Shown here piece after piece: positions 47,025 to 54,954 of a DNA stretch of 64,000 nt. A model generated the notes under the pieces. The model was not told the DNA's origin. It made no database searches and saw only the letters and a program-made list of their open reading frames with translations. The translations under genes and the position numbers were made by a program. The stretch comes from Sphaerisporangium perillae (lineage in GTDB: Bacteria; Actinomycetota; Actinomycetes; Streptosporangiales; Streptosporangiaceae), in assembly GCF_023276435.1 (NCBI RefSeq), contig NZ_JALLPO010000025.1, forward strand, positions 93,217 to 157,216. Reading direction: 5' to 3'. Numbering within the stretch: position 1 is the stretch's first letter; each line of letters starts with the position of its first letter.

Positions 47025-49507
47025 CAGACCTCCTCGCCGTCTCGTTCGCTGTCGGCCCGGCCACGCCGCCAGCCCGATTGGAGGGAGTTCAGCAGCGCCC
47101 TGGACTCCTCGGGGGATCTGTCCGCGGGCGTACGCGACCTGGATCCGCGTTCGGTGAAACCTTGCTCCGTGGCGCCCTGCGCGGCGGTGCCGTGTCCCGC
47201 CGCTCGCGGATCCGCCGCCCGCGTGGACGCCCCCGCCTGCGGCTCGCTCGCCGTCGCGGGATCTCGCTCCGCGTTCTGCTGCCTGAGCTGGGGGGCCAGG
47301 TTGGCCTGCCGCACCCGCCGGGGCAGCCCGGCGTTGCCGGAGGCGGGAGCCTCGCCGCTCGCCGTGCGCGACGCGGGCGCGCCGTCGGCGGCGTGCCGGG
47401 GCGCGGGTGCCTGTGCCGCCGACGGCCGCGTGGGCAGGCTTCTGGCCCGCCTGGGCAGGCCCGTCGGCTCCTTGGGCGGACTCGCCGGCCGCTCCGGCAG
47501 GGCCCTGGAACGGGTGGGCAGGGTCGCGGACCGGCTGGGAAGGGGCGCCGAACGCGGGGATGGCGCCACGGACCGGGCGGGAGGAGGCGTGGGACGTGCC
47601 TGCGGGGCACCCGGGCGTTCCGGCTTGGTGATCAGCCGGTCGGGGATGAGGACGATGACGGTCGTGCCCCCGTAAGGCGATCCGCACAGTTCGACCTGGA
47701 TGTCGTGGCGGGCGGCCAGCCGTCCGATGACGAACAGGCCCAGGCGCTGGGTGTCGGCCGGGTCGAACTCGGGCGGGCGTGACAGCTTCTCGTTCAGCGC
47801 GTCGCGTTCCTCGAGGGTCATGCCGAGCCCTCGGTCCTCGATCTCGACCGCGAAGCCCCGCGCGACGAACTCGCCGTGCACGGAGACCTCGGTGTTGGGC
47901 GGGGAGAAGGAGGTGGCGTTCTCGATGAGCTCCGCGCAGAGGTGGATGACGTCGGCGACGGCGTTTCCCACGATCGCGGCCTCCGGCATGGGGTGGACGC
48001 GGACCCGCGTGTAGTCCTCGACCTCGCCGACCGCCGCCCGCAGGGCGTCCATCACCGGGACGTCCTGCCGGAAGGTCCGGCCCGGGGAGCCGCCCGACAG
48101 GATGACCAGGCCTTCGGCGTGCCGCCGCATGCGGGTGGTGTGGTGGTCGACCCGGAACAGGTCGCGCAGCGTCTCGGGGTCCTCGACGCGCCGCTGCATG
48201 CCGTCCAGGAGCTTGAGCTGGCGCTGGAGCAGCGACTGGCTGCGCCGGGCGAGGTTGCGGAAGGCCTGGCCGACGGCCTCGCGGAGCGTGGCCTGCTCGA
48301 CGGCGGCCCGTACGGCGGTGCACTGGACGCTGCTGAAGGCCGCGGTGAGGTCGCGCACCTCGGTGGTGGTGGCCGTGACCGCGAGCGGTGGCGCTTCGAT
48401 GGTGGTGTCCACGTCCTCGCCCTCGCGCAGCCGCTCGACGAGGCGGGGCAGCCGTACGGTGGCCAGTTCGGTGGCGGCGGACCGCAGGTCGCCGAGCTCT
48501 CTGGTGAGCCTGCGCCCGACCCGGTAGGCGACGATGAGGGAGCTGACGACCGCGATGAGCCCGATCGCGCCGGCGAGGCCGGCCCGGACGAACGCGCTCA
48601 CGGCGACGGGTTCGGCGCTCGCGGCGAGGGCGGCGCCGGCCCGCGTGAGCGTGGCCTGGTAGGAGCTCTCGACCTCGTCGGTGGCCGACCGCCATTCGGT
48701 GTGCGAGAAGGTGCTGCCACCGCCCAGGATGATCTCGTCCTCCATGGTGGAGAACCGCCGGTACGCCTCGGAGCGCGCGAGCTTGTCGAAGGGTTCGCGG
48801 ACCGCGGGTTCCAGCTCGGGCAGTCCCTGGTCGAAGAGGAACCGGCGGGTGGTGGCGAGCTGGGCGAACAGCCGCAGTTCACCGGTCGTCAGAGGACGGT
48901 TCGCGATGAACGCCCCCGCCGCGAGCGCCCGCTCGCGGGAGAGGTGGTCCTTGGCGTACCCCATGGCGGTCAGGCTCTGGGACTGGTGATAGAGCGCCAC
49001 GTCGCTGGTCAGCGTCATGCTGGTGACGAGCTTCTGCATGGCGTCGGGCACCTGGGAGAAGTCCCGGGCGAGCGTGAGCAGGTCCATGGGTCCGCTGTCG
49101 ATGGCCGTCCGTGTGGTGTCCAGCCGGTCGATCACCGCCATCAGGTCGGCGAACCTGGCGCGCATGTCCGGCGTGGAGAGTTTGGCCTGCGCGCTTTCGG
49201 TCAGGGCGAGCCGCCGCATGCGCTGCCGGAGGATGTCGGACTGCTGCCGCTGCCGGATCAGCTCGTTCTGGGTCTGCTGGGAGGGGGCGCCGATGTATTC
49301 GGCGGAGAGCACGTGCTCTCGTTGCAGGGCGACCGTAAGCTCATCTCCGGGCTTGCCGATCTCTTCGTACATCGAGGCCACGGTGAGCAGGTTGAGCGAG
49401 TCCCGCGTGGTCACGCTGGTCCCGAAGATCCATAGAGCGGTCAGGGAGAGGAGCGGGATCACGAGCAATGCGGAGATCTTGAACCTGATGGACCTGCTCG
49501 ATGCCAT
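47024..49507 (-). CDS. cvnA: Conservon 2 sensor kinase-like protein with NIT domain (CvnA)
   Basis: 827 residues. Helix 1 (ISALLVIPLLSLTALWIFGT), NIT-type sensor region to ~300, helix 2 near 315 (LAGAIGLIAVVSSLIVAYRV), then GHKL ATPase with CAELIENATSFSPP near 527, EIEDRGLGMTLEERDALNEK and SPYGGTTVIVL. The C-terminal ~200 residues are Pro/Ala/Ser-rich and disordered. It is about as divergent from conservon 1 CvnA as separate conservon lineages are, so the two are not a recent duplication. ATG 49507 follows GAGGTG. Confidence 0.92.
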   Translation of the reverse strand: MASSRSIRFKISALLVIPLLSLTALWIFGTSVTTRDSLNLLTVASMYEEIGKPGDELTVALQREHVLSAEYIGAPSQQTQNELIRQRQQSDILRQRMRRLALTESAQAKLSTPDMRARFADLMAVIDRLDTTRTAIDSGPMDLLTLARDFSQVPDAMQKLVTSMTLTSDVALYHQSQSLTAMGYAKDHLSRERALAAGAFIANRPLTTGELRLFAQLATTRRFLFDQGLPELEPAVREPFDKLARSEAYRRFSTMEDEIILGGGSTFSHTEWRSATDEVESSYQATLTRAGAALAASAEPVAVSAFVRAGLAGAIGLIAVVSSLIVAYRVGRRLTRELGDLRSAATELATVRLPRLVERLREGEDVDTTIEAPPLAVTATTTEVRDLTAAFSSVQCTAVRAAVEQATLREAVGQAFRNLARRSQSLLQRQLKLLDGMQRRVEDPETLRDLFRVDHHTTRMRRHAEGLVILSGGSPGRTFRQDVPVMDALRAAVGEVEDYTRVRVHPMPEAAIVGNAVADVIHLCAELIENATSFSPPNTEVSVHGEFVARGFAVEIEDRGLGMTLEERDALNEKLSRPPEFDPADTQRLGLFVIGRLAARHDIQVELCGSPYGGTTVIVLIPDRLITKPERPGAPQARPTPPPARSVAPSPRSAPLPSRSATLPTRSRALPERPASPPKEPTGLPRRARSLPTRPSAAQAPAPRHAADGAPASRTASGEAPASGNAGLPRRVRQANLAPQLRQQNAERDPATASEPQAGASTRAADPRAAGHGTAAQGATEQGFTERGSRSRTPADRSPEESRALLNSLQSGWRRGRADSERDGEEV

Positions 49508-49639
49508 GGCACCTCATCGGTTGGCGGGTTGCCGTCAGGTACCGGCAGCCGAGGGTGAAGATCGCCGATGAGACTAGCATTGTGTCCGGTGATTTTCTTG
49601 ATACATCTGTGATATTTCGTGAATTAGGTGCTTCCGTGA
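49508..49639. promoter_or_regulatory. AT-rich promoter region of conservon 2
   Basis: 132 nt that are clearly more AT-rich than the surroundings (about 49575-49639), upstream of minus-strand cvnA and downstream of the DUF998 stop. It likely holds the conservon promoter. Confidence 0.45.
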
Positions 49640-50308
49640 TTAATGTCTACTTAACACCGGAGTGGTGTTTCTTGCGCTGGTTGTAGCGTTTTCCATGGTC
49701 CCCGCCATGGCGATGATCGTCGCCATCCGCGCCCGCGCCGGCAGGGCGATCCGCATCAGCTGTACGGCGGAGGCGGCCAGCGCGGTGGCCTCGACGCCGA
49801 GGAGCGCCCACTCCACCAGGCCGATCATCACCTGGTGGCCGGGAAGCGCGACGTAGGTGAGCACGGCGAGGCCGCCGCCCGACCCGAGCGCCAGCCACTC
49901 CATCGGACGGGCGGCCGGCTTCCACCGCTCGTCGTCACCGAACCGCCGGACCATCAGCGCCGCGGCACCGGCGAGGCTGATCAGGGCGACCGCCACCAGG
50001 AGGTCGGCCAACCCGGCATGCGGCACGGCGGCGGCGCCCATCAGGGACACCGCCCAGGCGACCACCAGCCGCTCGGGCCAGCCCGCGAGGGGCGCCCGCA
50101 CGGCGCGCATGCCGGCGAGCAGCCCGAGCGAGGCGAGCCCGAGCACCGCGAGCACAAACTCGGTCGCGCCACCGTGGTCGAGCACCGCGTACCGGCCGAT
50201 GGTCACGTCGAGGATGCCAGGGGAGGTGCCGATCAGCCCGGCCGCCATCGTGATCGAGGCGACCAGCATGCCGACTCCGGCGGCCAGGGGGTAAAGCCTT
50301 TTCAGCAT
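49640..50308 (-). CDS. DUF998 integral membrane protein
   Basis: 222 residues with about six membrane helices; RLYPLAAGVGMLVASITMAA, then VLDHGGATEFVLAVLGLASL are typical of DUF998 proteins. Function unknown. ATG 50308 follows CTGGAG. Upstream of conservon 2 on the same strand, but the 132-nt AT-rich gap argues for separate promoters. Confidence 0.8.
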   Translation of the reverse strand: MLKRLYPLAAGVGMLVASITMAAGLIGTSPGILDVTIGRYAVLDHGGATEFVLAVLGLASLGLLAGMRAVRAPLAGWPERLVVAWAVSLMGAAAVPHAGLADLLVAVALISLAGAAALMVRRFGDDERWKPAARPMEWLALGSGGGLAVLTYVALPGHQVMIGLVEWALLGVEATALAASAVQLMRIALPARARMATIIAMAGTMENATTSARNTTPVLSRH

Positions 50309-50404
50309 GGCTCCAGACTGACCGCCGGGGGCCGGTTCGAACATCCGGTGCCGCCCCTGATCGTCCCCTGAGGGGGATCTCGGGGTACCTCAGGGTCCGT
50401 GAGG

Positions 50405-51778
50405 TCAGACGGTGGCGGCGACCTCCCTGTAGCGCGAGCGGACGGCGGGCGCGGGCTCGGCCTCGAAGGCCTCCGCCACGCCCGCCTCCCACCGGGGAGG
50501 TTCGGCGGCTCCGCTGAGCAGCCATGCCGCCTGGCGTGCCGCTCCGTCGGCGACGTACTCCCCCGGCTCCGGCACCAGGACAGGACGCCCGAACACCGTC
50601 GGCGCGATCCTGCGCACCGCCTCCGACCTGGCGGCGCCGCCGATCAGCAGCACTCTCCGCGGCTGCACGCCGAGCGCGTCCAGCCCGTCCGCGAGCCCGC
50701 ACAGCATGCCCTCCACGGCGGCCCGCGCGAAGTGCGCGGGTGTGGAGTTGGACAGCCGCAGCCCGTGCATCGAGCCGGTGGCGTCAGGCCGGTTCGGCGT
50801 CCGCTCCCCCTCCAGATAGGGGACGAGCACGAGCCCGTCCGCTCCCGGCGGGGCCTGCAGGGCCAGGGCGTCCAGTTCCGCGAGGGTCACGCCGAGCATC
50901 CGCGCCGCCGCGTCGAGCACGCGGGCGGCGTTGAGGGTGCACACGAGCGGCAGGAACCGGCCGGTCGCGTCGGCGAACCCGGCCACGGCCCCAGAAGGAT
51001 CGTGGCTGGGCGCGTCGGCGCAGGCGAAGACCGTCCCCGAAGTGCCGATGGAGACGACCACGTCGCCGGGCAGCAGCCCGACTCCGAGGGCGGCGGCCAT
51101 GTTGTCGCCTGTCCCCGGCGCGAGCCGCAGGGCGCCGTCACGGCCCGCCTCCTCCGCAGGGGCGAGCACGCGCGGCACCACAGGGGTGTGGCCCATGGCG
51201 AGCTTCAGCAGGTCGGAGCGGTAGGAGCCGGTCGCGGGCGACCAGTATCCGGTGCCCGAGGCGTCGCCCCGGTCGGTGGTGAGCGCGTTGACGCCCGGCG
51301 CCCCTGCCAGGCGCCAGGTGAGCCAGTCGTGCGGCAGGCACACCGCCGCCGTGCGGACCGCGCTGCCGGGTTCGTGCTCGGCGAGCCAGCGCAGCTTGGT
51401 CACGGTGAAGGAGGCGACCGGCACGCTGCCGACCGCCTCGGCCCACGCCTGTGGCCCGCCCAGCTCGCTGATCAGGTCGGCGGCGGCCGGCGCGGAACGG
51501 GTGTCGTTCCACAACAGCGCGTCCCGGACGACCTCGCCCCGCTCGTCCAGGCAGACCATGCCGTGCTGCTGCGCGCCCACGGCGAGCGCCGCCACGTCGG
51601 ACAGGCCGCCCGCCGCGGCGATGGCCTGCTGGAGGGCGTTCCACCAGTGCTCCGGGTGCACCTCGGTGCCGGGCGGGTGCGGGGCCCGGCCCTCGCGGAC
51701 CAGGGCCCCGGTCTCCGCGTCGCGGATGACGACCTTGCAACTCTGGGTCGATGAGTCGACTCCCGCGACGAGGGTCAT
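50405..51778 (-). CDS. xylB: Xylulokinase
   Basis: 457 residues. FGGY kinase: [19 protein letters not shown] (phosphate 1), [15 protein letters not shown] with the family [23 protein letters not shown] (phosphate 2) and [19 protein letters not shown] plus [17 protein letters not shown] near the C-terminus. It phosphorylates D-xylulose to xylulose 5-phosphate for the pentose phosphate pathway. Its ATG overlaps the xylA stop (ATGA). Part of the xylose operon controlled by the divergent ROK regulator. Confidence 0.95.
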   Translation of the reverse strand: MTLVAGVDSSTQSCKVVIRDAETGALVREGRAPHPPGTEVHPEHWWNALQQAIAAAGGLSDVAALAVGAQQHGMVCLDERGEVVRDALLWNDTRSAPAAADLISELGGPQAWAEAVGSVPVASFTVTKLRWLAEHEPGSAVRTAAVCLPHDWLTWRLAGAPGVNALTTDRGDASGTGYWSPATGSYRSDLLKLAMGHTPVVPRVLAPAEEAGRDGALRLAPGTGDNMAAALGVGLLPGDVVVSIGTSGTVFACADAPSHDPSGAVAGFADATGRFLPLVCTLNAARVLDAAARMLGVTLAELDALALQAPPGADGLVLVPYLEGERTPNRPDATGSMHGLRLSNSTPAHFARAAVEGMLCGLADGLDALGVQPRRVLLIGGAARSEAVRRIAPTVFGRPVLVPEPGEYVADGAARQAAWLLSGAAEPPRWEAGVAEAFEAEPAPAVRSRYREVAATV

Positions 51779-52926
51779 CCCCGCACTCCGAGGAGGTGCT
51801 CGAGCGCGAGCTGGTTGAGCCGGGTGAAGTGGAAGCCGCGCTCGGCCGCCTTCTCGGGGTCGAAGTCGTCCTTGGCGAGGTCCTCGTAGGTCTCACCGGG
51901 GGCCAGGGTGGGCTGGGCCAGCTCGGTGACGCGCGAGTCGGCCAGAGCCTGCTGGACCTCGGGGTCGGCGCGGAACGCCGCCGCCTTCGCCTTGAGGATC
52001 AGGTAGGTGCGCATGTTGGCGGCGGCCGAGACCCACACGTCCTCGGCGTCCTCGGTGCGCAGCGGCTTGTAGTCGAAGTGCCGGGGGCCTTCGTAGCCGC
52101 CGTTCTCCAGCAGGTCGACCAGGAAGAACGCGCTCTTCAGATCGCCGTGGCCGAAGACGAGGTCCTGGTCGTACTTCGGGCCGTGCTGGCCGTTGAGGTC
52201 GATGTGGAACAGCTTGCCGTGCCAGAGGGTCTGGGCGATGCCGTGCACGAAGTTCAGCCCGGCCATCTGCTCGTGGCCGACCTCGGGGTTGAGCCCGACC
52301 ATCTCGGGGTGCTCCAGCTCGTTGATCAGGCCGAGCGCGTGGCCGATCGTGGGAAGCAGGATGTCGCCGCGGGGCTCGTTGGGCTTGGGCTCCAGGGCGA
52401 AGCGCAGGTCGTAGCCCTTGTCGAGCACGTAGCCGCACAAGAGGTCCAGGCCCTCCTTGTAGCGGTCGAGGGCGGCCCGGACGTCCTTGGCGGCGTCGGA
52501 CTCGGCGCCCTCGCGTCCGCCCCAGCAGACGTAGGTGGTCGCGCCCAGCTCGGCGGCGAGGTCGATGTTGCGCATGACCTTGCGGAGCGCGTACCGGCGG
52601 ACGTCCCGGTCGTTGCTGGTGAAGGCGCCGTCCTTGAAGACGGGGTGGGTGAACAGGTTCGTGGTCGCCATGGGAACCTTGAGCCCGGTTTCGCTCAGGG
52701 CCTGCTTGAAGTTCTGGATGGCCTTGTCGCGGTCGGGCTCGGTGGCGAGGAGGTCGTCGTCATGGAAGGTCACGCCGTAGGCGCCGAGTTCGGCGAGGCG
52801 GTGCACCGACGTCACCGGGTCGAGCGGCGCGCGGGTGGCGTCGCCGAACGGGTCACGCGCCTGCCATCCGACCGTCCACAGGCCGAACGTGAACTTGTCT
52901 TCCTTCTTGGGTGTGTACGCGTCCAC
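51775..52926 (-). CDS. xylA: Xylose isomerase
   Basis: 383 residues, class I actinobacterial type (Streptomyces glucose isomerase size). [29 protein letters not shown] with the ring-opening His, [10 protein letters not shown] with the Lys that moves the hydride, [14 protein letters not shown] and the metal-site [20 protein letters not shown] are all present. It isomerises D-xylose to D-xylulose (and glucose to fructose) with two divalent metals. GTG 52926 has GGGAGAG upstream. First gene of xylA-xylB, with the operator directly upstream. Confidence 0.97.
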   Translation of the reverse strand: MDAYTPKKEDKFTFGLWTVGWQARDPFGDATRAPLDPVTSVHRLAELGAYGVTFHDDDLLATEPDRDKAIQNFKQALSETGLKVPMATTNLFTHPVFKDGAFTSNDRDVRRYALRKVMRNIDLAAELGATTYVCWGGREGAESDAAKDVRAALDRYKEGLDLLCGYVLDKGYDLRFALEPKPNEPRGDILLPTIGHALGLINELEHPEMVGLNPEVGHEQMAGLNFVHGIAQTLWHGKLFHIDLNGQHGPKYDQDLVFGHGDLKSAFFLVDLLENGGYEGPRHFDYKPLRTEDAEDVWVSAAANMRTYLILKAKAAAFRADPEVQQALADSRVTELAQPTLAPGETYEDLAKDDFDPEKAAERGFHFTRLNQLALEHLLGVRG

Positions 52927-52943
52927 CGCTGGTCTCTCCCGAA

Positions 52944-52964
52944 TTAGTCTATGTTGTGGACTAA
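52944..52964. promoter_or_regulatory. XylR-type operator between xylA and the ROK repressor
   Basis: TTAGTC and GACTAA arms spaced by 9 nt, 18 nt upstream of xylA. The Bacillus XylR operator has TTAGTTTG...CAAACTAA arms, so the TTAGT/ACTAA edges agree with known ROK xylose repressor sites. Confidence 0.65.
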
Positions 52965-53059
52965 ATATCGGCCGGTACTCGCCCGAGGTCAAGAGGGCAC
53001 GTCGGCCGACTTCACCGGAACAGGCTGGGGGCTGTGATCGAACTCGGAGACAACCCCTG

Positions 53060-54226
53060 ATGGCACAGGCCCTGCGGCACGATGCCATGCGCGCGGGAAA
53101 TCTCGCCGTGGTCCTCGGAGCGCTCGACCGCGACGGCCCGCTGACGCGCGCCGCGCTCGCCGAGGCCACCGGCCTGACCAAGACCACGGTGTCGAAGCTG
53201 GTCGCGGACCTCATCGACGCCGGCATGGCGGTGGAGTCCGGCGCGGTGCGGGACGGCGAGCGCGGCCGTCCGGGGGTGGCGGTCCACCTCAGCGGGCACC
53301 GGGTGGCCGCGCTCGGACTTGAGATCAACGTCGACTACCTGGCCGGCTGCGTCGTCGATCTCAGCCGGACTGCGCGGCTGTTCCGTACACAGGCTGTGGA
53401 CAACCGCGCCGCCTCGCCGGAGGACGTGATCGCGGGGCTGCGCGACCTGGCGATCTCCATGCTCGCCGACGCCGCCGGCCACGGGCTCTCCGTCGCCGGC
53501 GGCATCGTTGCCCTGCCCGGCCCGGTCGACCGCTCGACCGGCACCGTCCACAGCGCGCCGAACCTCGGCTGGCGTGACGTGCCCGTCGCCGACGCCCTCG
53601 CCCTCCCGCTTCCCGTGCTCGTGGACAACGAGGCCAACCTCGCCGCGCTGGGCGAGCTGTGGTTCGGGTCGGGCGCGGCGCTCGGCGACTTCCTGCACGT
53701 GTCCGGAGAGATCGGCATCGGCGCCGGCCTGGTGGTCGACGGGGCGCTGTTCCGGGGCGCCCACGGGTACGCGGGCGAACTGGGCCACGTCGTCGTCTCG
53801 CCCGACGGCCCGGCGTGCCGGTGCGGCGGCACCGGCTGCCTCGAACGCTACGCCGGGCAGGACGCCCTGCTGCCGGCGGGCGAGGACCTGGCCGGGCTGG
53901 TCGCCCGGCTGCGGGCCGGCGACCCCTCGGCCGTGGCCGCCTGCGAGCGAGCGGGGTCGGCGCTCGGGATCGCGCTCACCACTGCGGTCAACCTGCTCGA
54001 CCCGGACACGATCGTGCTGGGCGGGATCTTCGCACCCCTGTTCCCATGGGTGTCGGGGCCGGCGGAGGCGACCATGCACAGGCGTCTCGGCCAGATCCGC
54101 GCCCGCGTCCCGGCCCTGGTCGTCTCCCAGGTCGGCGCCGACGCGGCCCCGCTGGGAGGCGCCGGCCAGGTGATCCAGCGCATCATCGCCGACCCCGGCG
54201 CGCACCTCCTCGCGCCACAGCCCTGA
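53060..54226 (+). CDS. ROK-family xylose repressor (XylR-like)
   Basis: 388 residues. N-terminal winged helix ([20 protein letters not shown], then [14 protein letters not shown]). The ROK sugar-kinase-like domain has [54 protein letters not shown] and the zinc motif [14 protein letters not shown]. It presumably releases DNA on binding xylose. It is divergent from xylAB across a palindromic operator. ATG 53060 has CGGAGA upstream. The last ten codons with the stop occur in three tandem copies, so readthrough would only add copies of the same C-terminus. Confidence 0.92.
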   Translation: MAQALRHDAMRAGNLAVVLGALDRDGPLTRAALAEATGLTKTTVSKLVADLIDAGMAVESGAVRDGERGRPGVAVHLSGHRVAALGLEINVDYLAGCVVDLSRTARLFRTQAVDNRAASPEDVIAGLRDLAISMLADAAGHGLSVAGGIVALPGPVDRSTGTVHSAPNLGWRDVPVADALALPLPVLVDNEANLAALGELWFGSGAALGDFLHVSGEIGIGAGLVVDGALFRGAHGYAGELGHVVVSPDGPACRCGGTGCLERYAGQDALLPAGEDLAGLVARLRAGDPSAVAACERAGSALGIALTTAVNLLDPDTIVLGGIFAPLFPWVSGPAEATMHRRLGQIRARVPALVVSQVGADAAPLGGAGQVIQRIIADPGAHLLAPQP

Positions 54227-54290
54227 CCCCGGCACTTCCTCGCGCCACAGCCCTGACCCCGGTACCTCCTCGCGCCACAGCCCTGACACC
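54201..54290. repeat. 30-bp tandem repeat, three units, over the ROK stop codon
   Basis: Period exactly 30, near-perfect. Each unit encodes ...LAPQP* in the same frame, so the stop codon itself has been copied twice downstream. Confidence 0.92.
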
Positions 54291-54361
54291 CCACCCCGCA
54301 CGGCACCTCCCGGCCGCGGGGGCTCAAGCTGGTGTCATCGCCGTCCTTGCCGAGCCGATAA

Positions 54362-54405
54362 TTGAACTCTCAACCAAGATGGCGTATCATTAGTTGAGAG
54401 TTCAA
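54362..54405. promoter_or_regulatory. Paired operator: TTGAACTCTCAAC and GTTGAGAGTTCAA
   Basis: A perfect 13-bp inverted repeat with an 18-nt spacer, 14 nt before the VOC start. Each arm is itself nearly palindromic (TTGA-N4-TCAA), as two dimers of a MarR/TetR-type regulator would need. No regulator gene is adjacent. Confidence 0.6.
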
Positions 54406-54418
54406 CCTAGGAGGCATC

Positions 54419-54931
54419 ATGCCCGTCCACCGTCTCAACCATGCCGTGCTGTACGTGCGCGACGTCGAGCGCAGCGTCACCTTCTACCAGCAGGCGCTCG
54501 GCTTTCGCGTGGTCATGGGTATGCCCGGCGCCGCCTTCCTGCAGGCGCCCGCCTCGAACAACGACCACGACCTCGGGCTGTTCCAGATCGGGCCGCAGGC
54601 TGGGGAGTCCCAGGCCGGACGCGCCACCGTCGGCCTCTACCACCTGGCCTGGGAGGTGGAGACGCTCGACGACCTGGAGTCGATCGCCGCGAAACTGAGC
54701 GAGCTCGGCTCCCTCGTCGGCGCCTCCGACCACTCGACCACCAAGGCCCTGTACGCCAAGGACCCCGACGGCATCGAATTCGAGGTCTCCTGGCTGGTGC
54801 CCGCCCACCTCATCACCGAGGAGACGCTCGCCGGACGCAGCAGCATCAAGCCGCTGGACATCGCCCGCGAGAAGGAGCGCTACGGCGCAGGCACCCGCGG
54901 CGGGGTCGGCATCTCCATCGCCGCCGGCTGA
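54419..54931 (+). CDS. VOC family protein (ring-cleavage dioxygenase/glyoxalase fold)
   Basis: 170 residues. HRLNHAVLYVRDVERSVTFY with the metal His, QAGRATVGLYHLAWEVETLD with a second His, and YAKDPDGIEFEVSWL with the Glu ligand make a complete metal site in paired modules. The C-terminal ~35 residues (SIKPLDIAREKERYGAGTRG) are shared with catechol 2,3-dioxygenase-like VOC proteins of actinobacteria. AGGAGG lies just before ATG 54419. A strong palindromic operator controls it, so it is inducible. The substrate is unknown. Confidence 0.8.
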   Translation: MPVHRLNHAVLYVRDVERSVTFYQQALGFRVVMGMPGAAFLQAPASNNDHDLGLFQIGPQAGESQAGRATVGLYHLAWEVETLDDLESIAAKLSELGSLVGASDHSTTKALYAKDPDGIEFEVSWLVPAHLITEETLAGRSSIKPLDIAREKERYGAGTRGGVGISIAAG

Positions 54932-54934
54932 CCG

Positions 54935-54954
54935 GCCGCCTAATCCCGGGCGGC
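54935..54954. terminator. Short hairpin between convergent VOC and SARP genes
   Basis: GCCGCC and GGCGGC around 8 nt, spanning the 8-nt gap between the two stops. A weak candidate. Confidence 0.3.
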
